In this document: piece by piece, positions 43,254 through 52,028 of the stretch
Numbering within the stretch: position 1 is the first letter of the stretch
Layout: every line of letters begins with the position of its first letter
NCBI RefSeq assembly: GCF_026168555.1
Contig: NZ_CP092471.1
Span: 2,118,501 to 2,182,500, forward strand
DNA: 64,000 nucleotides
DNA from: Qipengyuania spongiae
GTDB lineage: Bacteria > Pseudomonadota > Alphaproteobacteria > Sphingomonadales > Sphingomonadaceae
Direction: 5' to 3'
The notes under the pieces: generated by a model
Told to the model about the DNA's origin: nothing
What the model saw: the letters and a program-made list of their open reading frames with translations, nothing else
Databases searched by the model: none
Made by a program: the position numbers and the translations under genes

Positions 43254-44203
43254 GCCGCGATCCGATCGAGCTTGAGGCGGATTGCGCCGAGGAATGCCTC
43301 CAAATCCTTCTGCCCGCTGGGAATGGCTTTGCGCAGAGTGGTGAAGCCGTGGATGATGCCGGGAAATTCGAAATAACTCACTTCAATCCCCTGCTGGATA
43401 AGATGCGCCGCATATTCCCGGCCCGAATCGCGTAAGGGATCGAGACCGGCGGTGCAGATGACAGTCGGCGGCGTGTTGGAGCAGTCGCCGACCATCGGCG
43501 TATGGCGCGGGTTATTGCGGTCTCCGCCATAAGATTGGGTAAAGAACGACATCGCCGCGCCGGTGAGAAGGAAGCCGTCCCCGAACAGCGCGAGACTGTC
43601 ATGCTTCGAGACGTCGCTCGCCACCGGATAGATCGGCGCCTGAAGCAGCACCGGCGCGTCGGCCGGATCGTTCATCAGCGCGTTGGTGGTGACGATGGTG
43701 AGATTGCCGCCTGCACTGTCGCCGGTGATGACGAGACCGGTGAACTTGCGGCCCAGCGCTTCGGGCGACGAGGCGATCCAGCGAGCCGCCGCTTCGCAAT
43801 CGTCAGGCGCGGCGGGGAAGGGGTGCTCGGGCGCCAGCCGGTACTCGATCGAAACGACGGGCAAGTCGAGCCGATTCGCGATCTCGGTGCAGAGCGCGTC
43901 ATAAACCTCGATGTCCCCGATCACGAAGCCGCCGCCGTGGATGAAGATCACGCACGGCCCAGCCCCGCGGTTTTCCCGCATGTCGTAGAAGCGCAGGGGA
44001 ATTTCGCCAGCCGGACCGGGGCAGGTAAGGTCCCGCTTCACCGGCAGATCGACCGCCGCCGCGTCGGCCAGTGCGCTCATCGCCCGCATCTGCTCGCGCC
44101 CGGCGACCGCGCCAACCTTGTCGACGCCTTGGCTTCCGATCTGTTCGAGCATGTCGAGAAAGCCCCGCACATCGTCGCGCACGTAATGTTCGGTTTCGGC
44201 CAT
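43250..44203 (-). CDS. Alpha/beta hydrolase, hormone-sensitive lipase family
   Basis: A 317-residue carboxylesterase of the HSL (bacterial family IV) type. The oxyanion motif HGGG is at 89-92, the nucleophile Ser163 in GDSAGGN, and the acid and histidine are in GLDPLRDSG and IIHGFTTLR. The natural substrate is unknown. The ATG at 44203 has GGAAG at good spacing; a longer upstream frame adds a non-conserved tail. It is divergent from korA. Confidence 0.88.
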   Translation of the reverse strand: MAETEHYVRDDVRGFLDMLEQIGSQGVDKVGAVAGREQMRAMSALADAAAVDLPVKRDLTCPGPAGEIPLRFYDMRENRGAGPCVIFIHGGGFVIGDIEVYDALCTEIANRLDLPVVSIEYRLAPEHPFPAAPDDCEAAARWIASSPEALGRKFTGLVITGDSAGGNLTIVTTNALMNDPADAPVLLQAPIYPVASDVSKHDSLALFGDGFLLTGAAMSFFTQSYGGDRNNPRHTPMVGDCSNTPPTVICTAGLDPLRDSGREYAAHLIQQGIEVSYFEFPGIIHGFTTLRKAIPSGQKDLEAFLGAIRLKLDRIAA

Positions 44204-44375
44204 GATGTCGCTTCCCTTCCTGCTTGCGGCACCCGAGATAGACGCTTGGCCTGTCATTTCCACTCGACATTTCTTATGCGTCACGAAAATCATTGCCGGG
44301 GCGCGGCACGGCTCCTACCTCCGGCGCGTGCAACGAAAGACACGTCCGGATTCCGGGGTGCGAAGAGGTAATTCG

Positions 44376-46361
44376 ATGGCGACCCAGCAGGTCGAAAGTC
44401 CGCGCGAAGCGGTGGAAACTCCTGAAGCGGTCGTAGTCCGCTTTGCCGGCGATAGCGGCGACGGAATGCAGTTGACGGGCGGTCAGTTCACTCTGTCGAC
44501 TGCGCTTGCCGGCAACGATCTCGCCACTTTCCCCGACTTTCCGGCGGAAATCCGGGCGCCGCAAGGCACGCTGTTCGGTGTTTCCGCCTTCCAGATCAAT
44601 TTTGGCAGCCGCCAGATCAACACCGCTGGCGACGCGCCTGACGTGCTGGTCGCGATGAACCCGGCGGCGCTCAAGACCAATATCGCCGCGCTCAAGCCCG
44701 GCGGTCTGGTGATCGCCGACACCGGCGCCTTCACCAGGCGCAATCTCGATAAGGCGCAGTACGAGGCCAATCCACTCGAGGACGACAGTCTCGCCAAATA
44801 CGACGTGCTGGCCTTCGATATCAGCGAGAAGACGATCGAGGCGGTGAAGCCCTTCGGCCTCGGCAACAAGGATGCGCTGCGCTCCAAGAATATGTGGACG
44901 CTCGGCCTCGCGCTTTGGATGTTCGATCGCCCGCGCGATCCGATCCACCAGTGGCTTAAGGCCAAGTTTCGGACCAAGCCGGACATCGCCGATGCGAACA
45001 TCGCCGCGCTCGATGCGGGCCACTCTTATGGCGAGACGGCCGAGCTGGCCGGACCGTTGAAGCAGCTGACCGTTCCTCCCGTGCCGAGCGCCCCGGGTCT
45101 TTACCGTACTGTGACGGGCGCGGAGGCCGTGTCGCTGGGTCTCGTCGCGGGTGCACAGCTCGCCGAACTGCCGATGTTCTTCGGCGGATATCCGATCACT
45201 CCGGCGAGCGCGATCCTCCATCACCTCGCGCGGCTCAAGGAATTCGGTGTCACCACCTTCCAGGCGGAAGACGAGATCGCCGCGATCTGCGCCGCCATCG
45301 GGGCGAGCTATGCCGGACAGCTGGGCGTCACCAGCTCGAGCGGCCCTGGCATCGCATTGAAGACCGAGGCGATGGGCCTGGCGATCATGACCGAACTGCC
45401 GCTGGTGATCGTCAATTCGCAGCGCGGCGGCCCTTCGACCGGCTTGCCGACGAAGACCGAGCAGAGCGACCTCTACCAGGCCGTCTATGGCCGCAACGGC
45501 GACGCGCCGATGCCGGTGCTCGCCGCGCGCAGCCCGTCCGATGCCTTCGAAGTGGCGATCGAGGCGTGCCGCATCGCGGTGAAGTACATGACCCCGGTGA
45601 TGCTGCTGACCGATGGCTACATCGCCAATGCCGCCGAACCGTGGAAAGTGCCGAACCCTGCCGAATTCGAGCCGTTCCCCGCAACCTTCCTCGAAGAACC
45701 TCGCGGCGAACAGTTGCTCCCCTACAAGCGCAATGAACATGGTGCGCGGCCATGGATCAAGCCTGGAACGAAGGGTCTGATGCACCGCATCGGCGGTATC
45801 GAGAAGCATCAGGAAACCGGCAATATCGACTATTCGCCCGACAACCATCAGGCGATGACCGATCTGCGCAAGGCAAAGATAGAGAACATCGACGTGCCCG
45901 ATCAGGAGGTCGCTCTGGGCGGGCCCTCGGGCAAGCTCGCGGTCGTCGGCTGGGGTTCGACCTTCGGCCCGATCCATCAGGCGGTGCGCAAGGCGCGGGC
46001 GAAGGGCTGTGATGTCAGCCATATTCACGTCCGCCATGTGTGGCCGTTGCCGAAGAATCTCGGCGAACTGCTACGTGGTTACGACAACATCCTGGTTCCC
46101 GAGATGAACACCGGCCAGTTCAAGACCGTGCTGCGCGACCAGTTCCTGGTCGACGCGCAACCGCTCACCAAGACCAGCGGCCAACCCTTCCAGATCGCCG
46201 AACTGGTCGACGCGATCGGCAGGTATTTCGACGGGATCGAAGGCAATGAAGGCGGCGAGGTCGAGGTGAACCGGCAGCAATTGCCGACCATGCAATCCGG
46301 CCACGACGATGGATCGCTGCGCCGCGAAACCTCCCCGCAATCTCAGGAGCAAAGCTCGTGA
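44376..46361 (+). CDS. korA: 2-oxoglutarate:ferredoxin oxidoreductase, alpha subunit (gamma-fused)
   Basis: Part of the ferredoxin-linked conversion of 2-oxoglutarate to succinyl-CoA. Residues about 20-210 are the gamma domain (VRFAGDSGDGMQLTGGQF, then TFPDFPAEIRAPQGT); from about 240 the alpha domain begins, with FFGGYPITPASAILHHLA, ASYAGQLGVTSSSGPG and NSQRGGPSTGLPTKTEQSDL. The gamma-alpha fusion and 661-residue length match the two-subunit KorAB type. Start ATG 44376 has GAGG upstream. Overlaps korB by four bases. Confidence 0.92.
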   Translation: MATQQVESPREAVETPEAVVVRFAGDSGDGMQLTGGQFTLSTALAGNDLATFPDFPAEIRAPQGTLFGVSAFQINFGSRQINTAGDAPDVLVAMNPAALKTNIAALKPGGLVIADTGAFTRRNLDKAQYEANPLEDDSLAKYDVLAFDISEKTIEAVKPFGLGNKDALRSKNMWTLGLALWMFDRPRDPIHQWLKAKFRTKPDIADANIAALDAGHSYGETAELAGPLKQLTVPPVPSAPGLYRTVTGAEAVSLGLVAGAQLAELPMFFGGYPITPASAILHHLARLKEFGVTTFQAEDEIAAICAAIGASYAGQLGVTSSSGPGIALKTEAMGLAIMTELPLVIVNSQRGGPSTGLPTKTEQSDLYQAVYGRNGDAPMPVLAARSPSDAFEVAIEACRIAVKYMTPVMLLTDGYIANAAEPWKVPNPAEFEPFPATFLEEPRGEQLLPYKRNEHGARPWIKPGTKGLMHRIGGIEKHQETGNIDYSPDNHQAMTDLRKAKIENIDVPDQEVALGGPSGKLAVVGWGSTFGPIHQAVRKARAKGCDVSHIHVRHVWPLPKNLGELLRGYDNILVPEMNTGQFKTVLRDQFLVDAQPLTKTSGQPFQIAELVDAIGRYFDGIEGNEGGEVEVNRQQLPTMQSGHDDGSLRRETSPQSQEQSS

Positions 46362-47392
46362 ACGCACCGGTGAAAATCGAAACCACGCTCAAGGACTGGG
46401 AAACCGACCAGGAGGTCCGCTGGTGCCCTGGATGCGGGGACTATGCCATTCTGAAAGCGGTGCAGCGCACTCTGCCGCAGCTCGGCGCGGATCCGGCCAA
46501 TACGGTGTTCGTCAGCGGGATCGGATGCTCGAGCCGTTTCCCTTATTATATCGAGAGCTACGGATTTCACACCATCCATGGCCGCGCCCCCGCATTCGCG
46601 ACCGGGATCAAGCTCGCCAATCCCGAACTCGATATCTGGCTGGTGACGGGCGATGGCGACGGGCTGTCGATCGGCGGCAATCATCTGATGCACGTCCTGC
46701 GTCGCAACGTGAACATGCAGATCATGCTGTTCAACAACGAAATCTACGGCCTTACCAAGGGCCAGGCCTCGCCGACCAGCCGCGAGGGCACAAAGTCGCC
46801 CTCGACCCCGATCGGCAGCTACGACCATCCCGCACGCCCTGCAGCATTCGCGTTGGGCGCCGGCGCGCGGTTCGTCGCGCGCGGCTTCGACGTGTCGAAG
46901 AAGCTGCCCGAGGTACTGACAGCCGCCCACGCCCATCAGGGTGCGGCCTTCGTCGAGATTTTCCAGAACTGCATCGTCTACAACAAGGACGTGTTCGACG
47001 ATTTCGCAGCGCCCAAGGGTGCCGAGGATCGCCAGCTCTGGCTCGAGAACGGAAAGCCGATGCTATTCGCCGGCGACACCAAGGGCATCGCGCTCGACCG
47101 CGACGCGCTCACTCTAAAAGTCGTCGACGTGGCCGATGGCGAATGGGAAGCGGCGGGTGTTATCGTTCACGACGTCGCCAATCGCTCGCTCGCGCACATG
47201 CTGGTCGAGATGCCCTTCGGCGAATTTCCGATGGCGTTGGGCGTGCTTTATGATGATCCGCGCCCGACTTTCGAGGAAGCGGTGATTGCCGAGCGCAAGA
47301 AGGCGAGCGAGGGCAAGGCCGCCGATCTCGCGCGCCTGCTCGGCTCGGGCCAGACCTGGACTGTCGATGGAACGGGGGCGGATCCCGTTTGA
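46358..47392 (+). CDS. korB: 2-oxoglutarate:ferredoxin oxidoreductase, beta subunit
   Basis: Thiamine diphosphate and Fe-S binding subunit, 344 residues. Four cysteines expected to hold a [4Fe-4S] cluster are present: Cys23 and Cys26 in RWCPGCGD, Cys57 in GIGCSSRF and Cys205 in FQNCIVYN. The TPP site GDGDGLSIGGNH is at about 98-109. The start is GTG in the korA stop (GTGA). A stem-loop with T-run follows the gene. The required ferredoxin is not in the window. Confidence 0.93.
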   Translation: MNAPVKIETTLKDWETDQEVRWCPGCGDYAILKAVQRTLPQLGADPANTVFVSGIGCSSRFPYYIESYGFHTIHGRAPAFATGIKLANPELDIWLVTGDGDGLSIGGNHLMHVLRRNVNMQIMLFNNEIYGLTKGQASPTSREGTKSPSTPIGSYDHPARPAAFALGAGARFVARGFDVSKKLPEVLTAAHAHQGAAFVEIFQNCIVYNKDVFDDFAAPKGAEDRQLWLENGKPMLFAGDTKGIALDRDALTLKVVDVADGEWEAAGVIVHDVANRSLAHMLVEMPFGEFPMALGVLYDDPRPTFEEAVIAERKKASEGKAADLARLLGSGQTWTVDGTGADPV

Positions 47393-47401
47393 TCATGTAT
47401 C

Positions 47402-47423
47402 GGTTTTGAACAAAACCCTTTTC
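47402..47423 (+). terminator. Intrinsic terminator after korB
   Basis: GGTTTT-GAAC-AAAACC followed by CTTTTC lies nine bases beyond the korB stop. The stem is 6 bp with a four-base loop and only two GC pairs, so strength is modest. Confidence 0.5.
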
Positions 47424-47478
47424 TATCCATTGGTTACATGAAGCCCCGAGCCCGGGGCCGGATGCCAAGGAGAGACAG

Positions 47479-48090
47479 ATGACGTTCAAAACGACTTTCT
47501 CGCTGGTATCGGGATTTGCGCTTGCTCTTGCCGCCTGCGGCGATAGCGAGCCGGAACCCGACGCGAACAGCATGGCTGCCGACATGGAAGCCAACCAGAC
47601 CGCCGAATATGATCCGATGGAGCGGGACTACCCCCTGTCCGAAGAAATTCAGGCACGCCGCGATGCGTTCGACAGCGATGCATTTCAAGCCGAATACTCC
47701 GGCTTTCGTGACGAGATCGCAGCAGAGCAGATTCGCATGGGCGCGAACATGGATCCGGATGCGGAGATGACGGAAGACGACCGCGCCGAAATGGAGGCCG
47801 CCAGCCAGCCGCGGGATGCGAGCACGAACATGCGTACGCGCTCGAACATGACGTGGAGCTATCTAGACCGAAATGACGACGATCAGCTTTCGGTCGCCGA
47901 ATACGCGATCTGGGCCGTTCCTCTCGATCCGAACGCAACGATGCCCAACGATCAGGGCGAACCCCAACTTTCCGCCGATCAAGCCAATCGTGCCGCCGAC
48001 AGCTTCTTCTATTATGATATCGATGGCGACACCTACCTCAGTCGCCGCGAATTCACTTCGGCTCGCCGGGGCGAGAATTACGGCAGCTGA
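47479..48090 (+). CDS. EF-hand domain lipoprotein
   Basis: A 203-residue probable lipoprotein: signal peptide ends in LALAAC, so it should be lipid-anchored. Two EF-hand-like calcium loops are seen, DRNDDDQLSVAEY and DIDGDTYLSRREF. The middle is acidic and Met-rich. No enzyme motif. The ATG has AGGAGAGAC upstream. It is likely a single-gene unit, with a terminator before and after. Calcium binding is predicted from the loop pattern; role unknown. Confidence 0.75.
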   Translation: MTFKTTFSLVSGFALALAACGDSEPEPDANSMAADMEANQTAEYDPMERDYPLSEEIQARRDAFDSDAFQAEYSGFRDEIAAEQIRMGANMDPDAEMTEDDRAEMEAASQPRDASTNMRTRSNMTWSYLDRNDDDQLSVAEYAIWAVPLDPNATMPNDQGEPQLSADQANRAADSFFYYDIDGDTYLSRREFTSARRGENYGS

Positions 48091-48115
48091 CCGCAGTTGC
48101 ACATTTTTATTAATG

Positions 48116-48155
48116 ACGGCCGCCGGAGGCTTGGGGAACCTCCGACGGCCGTTTC
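48116..48155 (+). terminator. Rho-independent terminator after the EF-hand lipoprotein
   Basis: A 14-bp stem with one mismatch, ACGGCCGCCGGAGG against CCTCCGACGGCCGT, nine-base loop, then TTTCTCC. It lies between two convergent genes. The long stem makes termination likely, and it could act in both directions. Confidence 0.8.
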
Positions 48156-48183
48156 TCCTCCCCAGGAGAACTGAACTTTAATC

Positions 48184-48369
48184 CTATTCCGCGTTGGGCA
48201 CGTAATTGCCCAGCCGGTGGTGAAGCGCGTTGATCTTCGCCAGTTCCTCGCGATCGTCGGTCTGGCGGGCGTGGCTGGTCAGCGCGGCCCGCAGCAAACG
48301 GAAATCGGCGGTCGAGAAAAGCGCGCGGGCCCGGCCCGGTTCCGTCGGCGGTGCGGTTTCTTCGGTCAT
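48184..48369 (-). CDS. Small protein downstream of isocitrate lyase, unknown
   Basis: A 61-residue frame starting at ATG 48369, 20 bases after the aceA stop, with AAGGTG upstream. Sequence TADFRLLRAALTSHARQTDDREELAKINALHHRLGNYV looks helical and soluble. The same strand, tight spacing and good frame suggest co-transcription with aceA and a possible metabolic or regulatory role. A longer start at 48393 overlaps aceA. No family recognised. Confidence 0.6.
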   Translation of the reverse strand: MTEETAPPTEPGRARALFSTADFRLLRAALTSHARQTDDREELAKINALHHRLGNYVPNAE

Positions 48370-48389
48370 CGTGGTCACCTTTCCTCTCC

Positions 48390-49988
48390 TCAAGCTGCGG
48401 CGAACTGGTTCATGGTGTTGTCCTTGCCGCCCGCCTTGAGCGCGGCTTCACCGGCGAAGTATTCCTTGTGGTCGTCGCCCATGTCGGAGCCGGCCATGTT
48501 CTGGTGCTTCACGCAGGCGATGCCCTGGCGGATTTCCTCGCGTTGCACCGGCTTGACGTAACCGAGCATGCCGTCCTCCCCGAAATAGCGCTTGGCGAGA
48601 TTGTCGGTGCTGAGCGCCGCGGTGTGGTAGGTGGGCAGGGTGATGAGGTGGTGGAAAATCCCCGCCTGCGCCGCGGCATCCTTCTGGAACGTGCGGATCC
48701 GTTCGTCGGCCTCGATGGCGAGATCGGTAATGTCATAATCGACGCTCATCAGCTTCGCCCGGTCGTATTCCGACAGGTCGCGACCTTCCTCGGCCCAGGC
48801 GTCGTAGACCTGCTGGCGGAAGTTCAGCGTCCAGTTGAAGCTTGGCGAATTGTTGTAGACGAGCTTAGCGTTCGGAACGACCTCGCGGATGCGCTCGACC
48901 ATCCCGCCGATCTGGCCGATATGCGGCTTCTCGGTCTCGATCCAGAGCAGGTCCGCGCCGTTCTGCAACGACGTGATGCAGTCGAGAACGCAGCGATCCT
49001 CGCCGGTTCCGGAGCGGAATTGATAGAGGTTCGAGGGCAGTCGCTTCGGCGCCATCAGCTTGCCGTCGCGGCTGATGAAGACCTGCCCGTTGGCGATGTT
49101 CACCGGATCGACCTCCTCGCAATCTAGGAAGGAATTGTACTGGTCACCCAGATCGCCCGGTTCGCTCGAATAGGCGATCTGCTTGGTCAATCCAGCCCCC
49201 AGACTATCGGTGCGCGCGACGATGATGCCGTCTGGAACGCCGAGTTCGAGGAAGGCGTAGCGGATCGCGCGGATCTTTTGGAGAAAGTCCTCGTGCGGAA
49301 CGGTGACCTTGCCGTCCTGATGGCCGCACTGCTTCTCGTCGGAAACCTGGTTCTCGATTTGCAGGGCGCAGGCCCCGGCCTCAATCATCTTCTTGGCGAG
49401 CAGATAGGTCGCCTCGGCATTGCCGAAGCCTGCGTCGATATCGGCGATGATCGGGACGATATGCGTTTCGTGCTCGTCGATCTGGTGCAGCAGACGGTGG
49501 GTGTTGACCGCATCGCCCGCTTCCTTTGCGGCGTCGAGTTCGCGAAACAGGCCACCGAGTTCGCGCGCATCGGCTTGGCGCAGGAAGGTGTAGATCTCCT
49601 CGATCAGGGCGGGGACCGACGTCTTCTCGTGCATCGACTGATCGGGCAACGGACCGAATTCGCTGCGTAGAGCGGCGATCATCCAACCCGAAAGATAGAG
49701 ATATTTGCGCTTGGTCGTGCCGAAATGCTTCTTGATACTGATCATCTTCTGCTGCGCGATGAAGCCGTGCCAGCAGCCAAGCGACTGGGTGTAGTCCGCC
49801 GGGTCGGCATCATAGGCTTCCATGTCAGCGCGCAGAATGCCGGCGGTGTAGCGGGCGATGTCGAGGCCGGTCGGGAAGCGGTTCTGCACCGCCATCCGCG
49901 CTGCGCTTTCGCCGTCGATGGCCGCCCAGGAGGCGCCGGCCTGACCGATAGTGTCGCTCAATCGCGCGATGTGGCTTTGATAGGTCAT
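48390..49988 (-). CDS. aceA: Isocitrate lyase
   Basis: Splits isocitrate to succinate and glyoxylate, first enzyme of the glyoxylate shunt. The 532-residue length matches the long Pseudomonas aeruginosa-type enzyme. The catalytic motif is KQCGH (219-223), the form usual in that type instead of KKCGH, followed by QDGKVTVPHEDFL. Earlier IIADIDAGFGN binds metal. Divergent from a RamB/ScfR-like regulator gene 140 bases away, with possible operator half-sites between. No malate synthase gene is in the window. Confidence 0.96.
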   Translation of the reverse strand: MTYQSHIARLSDTIGQAGASWAAIDGESAARMAVQNRFPTGLDIARYTAGILRADMEAYDADPADYTQSLGCWHGFIAQQKMISIKKHFGTTKRKYLYLSGWMIAALRSEFGPLPDQSMHEKTSVPALIEEIYTFLRQADARELGGLFRELDAAKEAGDAVNTHRLLHQIDEHETHIVPIIADIDAGFGNAEATYLLAKKMIEAGACALQIENQVSDEKQCGHQDGKVTVPHEDFLQKIRAIRYAFLELGVPDGIIVARTDSLGAGLTKQIAYSSEPGDLGDQYNSFLDCEEVDPVNIANGQVFISRDGKLMAPKRLPSNLYQFRSGTGEDRCVLDCITSLQNGADLLWIETEKPHIGQIGGMVERIREVVPNAKLVYNNSPSFNWTLNFRQQVYDAWAEEGRDLSEYDRAKLMSVDYDITDLAIEADERIRTFQKDAAAQAGIFHHLITLPTYHTAALSTDNLAKRYFGEDGMLGYVKPVQREEIRQGIACVKHQNMAGSDMGDDHKEYFAGEAALKAGGKDNTMNQFAAA

Positions 49989-50057
49989 TCGGAATCTCCT
50001 GCGTCCGGTCTCGGTATGAGAATGGGATACAGGACCTCGGTTCGGGCAAGGAGAGAA

Positions 50058-50128
50058 TTTACAAAATATCTTGTCTCATCGAGTGCGTTCCGGCAAGATT
50101 GCATGTAAACTTGTAAAGGGATTTACAA
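50058..50128. promoter_or_regulatory. Divergent aceA/regulator operator region
   Basis: Four half-sites of one 7-base word: TTTACAA (50058-50064), TGTAAA (50104-50109), TTGTAAA (50111-50117) and TTTACAA (50122-50128). The last two form a perfect inverted repeat with a GGGA centre, ending right before the regulator's TTG start. This suggests the RamB-like protein binds here, repressing its own translation region and controlling aceA. Binding itself is inferred. Confidence 0.55.
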
Positions 50129-51517
50129 TTGACCGAGGAAACCGTGTTCGCAGGACCGGTGCTTCGTCGCTTGCGAAAGCGTGAGGGCCTGACGCAGGCG
50201 GCGATGGCGGCGCGGATGTCGATATCGCCGAGCTACCTCAACCTGATCGAGCGCAACCAGCGCCCGCTTAGTGCGCGGGTTGTCATGGCGCTGGTTGACC
50301 GTTTTGCCTTCGATCCACGTAGTCTCCAGGCCGATCAGGATATTGGCGGCGTCGACGGTCTGGTCCGGCGCCTGTCCGACGAACGCTTCGCCGATCTGGG
50401 GATCGACCGGGAGGAGGCGGAGGAATTCCTTTCCGCCACGCCGCATGTCGCCTCGGCCTTCGTCCGCCTTTTCGACAGGATGGATACGGCGGCTCTCACT
50501 GCCAACGATCCGCTCGCCGAATCTCGACGCGAGATCGAACGCTGGCGCAACCACTTCGCCGATCTTGACCACGCAGCCGAAGCTTTGGCCGACGAGATGC
50601 GCCTGTCCCGCGGCGACATTGCCGTGGCGCTGACCGAGCGCCTGCGAGAGCGGCATCAATTGTCCGTCCGCGTGCTTCCCGCCGAAGTCCTGCCGAACAG
50701 CATCAGCCGTCTCGATCTCCACGCGCGCCAGTTGCAGCTTTCGGAAATGCTGACGCCGCCCTCCCGAAACTTTCAGATGGCGCTTCAGATCGCCCAGCTC
50801 GAACAGCGCGACGCGATCCGTTCGCTGGCGCAGGGTCCGCAGTTCGAGGACGAGGCGGCGCGTGCGCTCTTCAAGCGACACCTCGAGGGCTATTTTGCCG
50901 CCGCGCTCATCATGCCCTACGGCCGCTTCCTGCGTGCGTGCGAGGCGACCGGATACGATCTTCCGGTGTTGGAGCGCCGCTTCAACGTCAGCTTCGAACA
51001 GCTTGCCCATCGGCTCACCACTTTGCAGCGTGTCGGGCAGCGCGGGCTGCCGTTCTTCATGGTCCGGATCGACCGGGCGGGGCAATTCTCCAAGAGCTTC
51101 GTCGGCGCGAGCTCGGCCCGCTTCGCGGAGGCCGAAATTAGCTGTCCGCTCTGGGATGCGCACCGTGCCTTCGAGCGGGGCGGCGAGTTGATCGTGCAAT
51201 TCGTGGCCATCGATGGGAGCGAAGGCCAGGATGGCAGCGGCGGGTGGCTGACCATGATGCGCAGCGTCGAGGGGGCGGGGGCCCTGGGGCTGGCGCGTTT
51301 CGTTGTCGCGATCGGGATCGAGGGCGTGCTCGCCTCCGATCTTGCCCAGGCGCGCGGCATTTCCCTCCGTGCGGGCGAGGCGGAGCTTATCGGGCCGGGA
51401 TGCGCGCGCTGTTACCGGGTCAATTGCGCCCAGCGTTCGCTACCTCCGCGGGGGCGCCGCCTAATGTTCGAGCCGATGCGCAGAGGCGCCACGCCGTTCG
51501 AATTCGTGGCGCGTTAA
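50129..51517 (+). CDS. XRE-family regulator with DUF2083/ScfR-like domain (RamB-like)
   Basis: A 462-residue transcription factor. The N-terminal HTH is LRKREGLTQAAMAARMSISPSYLNLIERNQRPLS. The middle resembles the IrrE/ImmA-like and short-chain fatty acyl regulator domains; the C-terminus contains GPGCARCYRVNCAQRS, the cysteine-rich motif of the DUF2083 family. Family members such as RamB and ScfR regulate acetate or propionate use. Its divergent neighbour is aceA, which fits. The start appears to be TTG 50129 next to an inverted repeat; GTG 50144 is an alternative. No other target can be named. Confidence 0.85.
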   Translation: MTEETVFAGPVLRRLRKREGLTQAAMAARMSISPSYLNLIERNQRPLSARVVMALVDRFAFDPRSLQADQDIGGVDGLVRRLSDERFADLGIDREEAEEFLSATPHVASAFVRLFDRMDTAALTANDPLAESRREIERWRNHFADLDHAAEALADEMRLSRGDIAVALTERLRERHQLSVRVLPAEVLPNSISRLDLHARQLQLSEMLTPPSRNFQMALQIAQLEQRDAIRSLAQGPQFEDEAARALFKRHLEGYFAAALIMPYGRFLRACEATGYDLPVLERRFNVSFEQLAHRLTTLQRVGQRGLPFFMVRIDRAGQFSKSFVGASSARFAEAEISCPLWDAHRAFERGGELIVQFVAIDGSEGQDGSGGWLTMMRSVEGAGALGLARFVVAIGIEGVLASDLAQARGISLRAGEAELIGPGCARCYRVNCAQRSLPPRGRRLMFEPMRRGATPFEFVAR

Positions 51518-51588
51518 CCCTCTTCCCGCGGAACCGGGTGCCGATCAGCGACGTTTTCGCCGGACTGAGGCTTCAGGAGAGAAATGAG

Positions 51589-51885
51589 ATGACCGAAGAA
51601 CGCATCACCGAAACGCGGACTCCGTCCGGCGACACGCACACCACGCATACGATCGTGAACGATGACGGCCGCAGGAGCGGCGGCGGCGCATGGGTTATCA
51701 TCCTCTTGCTGGTGGTGCTGGCGGTTGTCGGCATCTGGTTCTTCACTCAGCAGAGCGGAGCCGAAGTGGCGAAGGACAATGCCATCGCCGGCGCTGCCGA
51801 ACAGGTCGGAAACGCGGCGGGTCAGGTAGGCGACGCCGCTCAGAACGCCGGCGAGGCGATCGAGGGTGCCGCCAACGGCAACTGA
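51589..51885 (+). CDS. Small single-pass membrane protein with alanine-rich tail
   Basis: A 98-residue protein: hydrophilic start, one helix (GAWVIILLLVVLAVVGIWFF) and an Ala/Gly/Asp/Asn-rich tail (AEQVGNAAGQVGDAAQNAGEAIEGA) with LEA-like repeat character. AGGAGA lies upstream of the ATG at 51589. It stands 71 bases after the regulator. No family assigned; the repeat tail suggests an amphipathic helix. Confidence 0.65.
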   Translation: MTEERITETRTPSGDTHTTHTIVNDDGRRSGGGAWVIILLLVVLAVVGIWFFTQQSGAEVAKDNAIAGAAEQVGNAAGQVGDAAQNAGEAIEGAANGN

Positions 51886-51909
51886 TCATTTTGGGGTGAA
51901 GATGCATGA

Positions 51910-51940
51910 GGGCGGTGCGGTCTGGAAGGCCTCGCCGCCC
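51910..51940 (+). terminator. Weak hairpin after the small membrane protein
   Basis: GGGCGG (51910-51915) pairs with CCGCCC (51935-51940) around a 19-base loop, followed by TTCG only. It starts 24 bases past the stop codon and could attenuate transcription into the exopolysaccharide operon. Confidence 0.35.
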
Positions 51941-52028
51941 TTCGTAATGATACACGTTGTAAGATTTACCGACATTTCATGTATTGGCGCTAGCGGACGA
52001 AGCCTGGAGGTTGATCGGACGCGCCTGC

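Noticed and set aside
44274..46037. 587-codon open frame antisense to korA
   Set aside because: Shadow of korA.
51961..52028. Sigma-54 promoter before the exopolysaccharide/prs operon
   Set aside because: A TTGGCGC box is present but no TTGC element lies at the required spacing.
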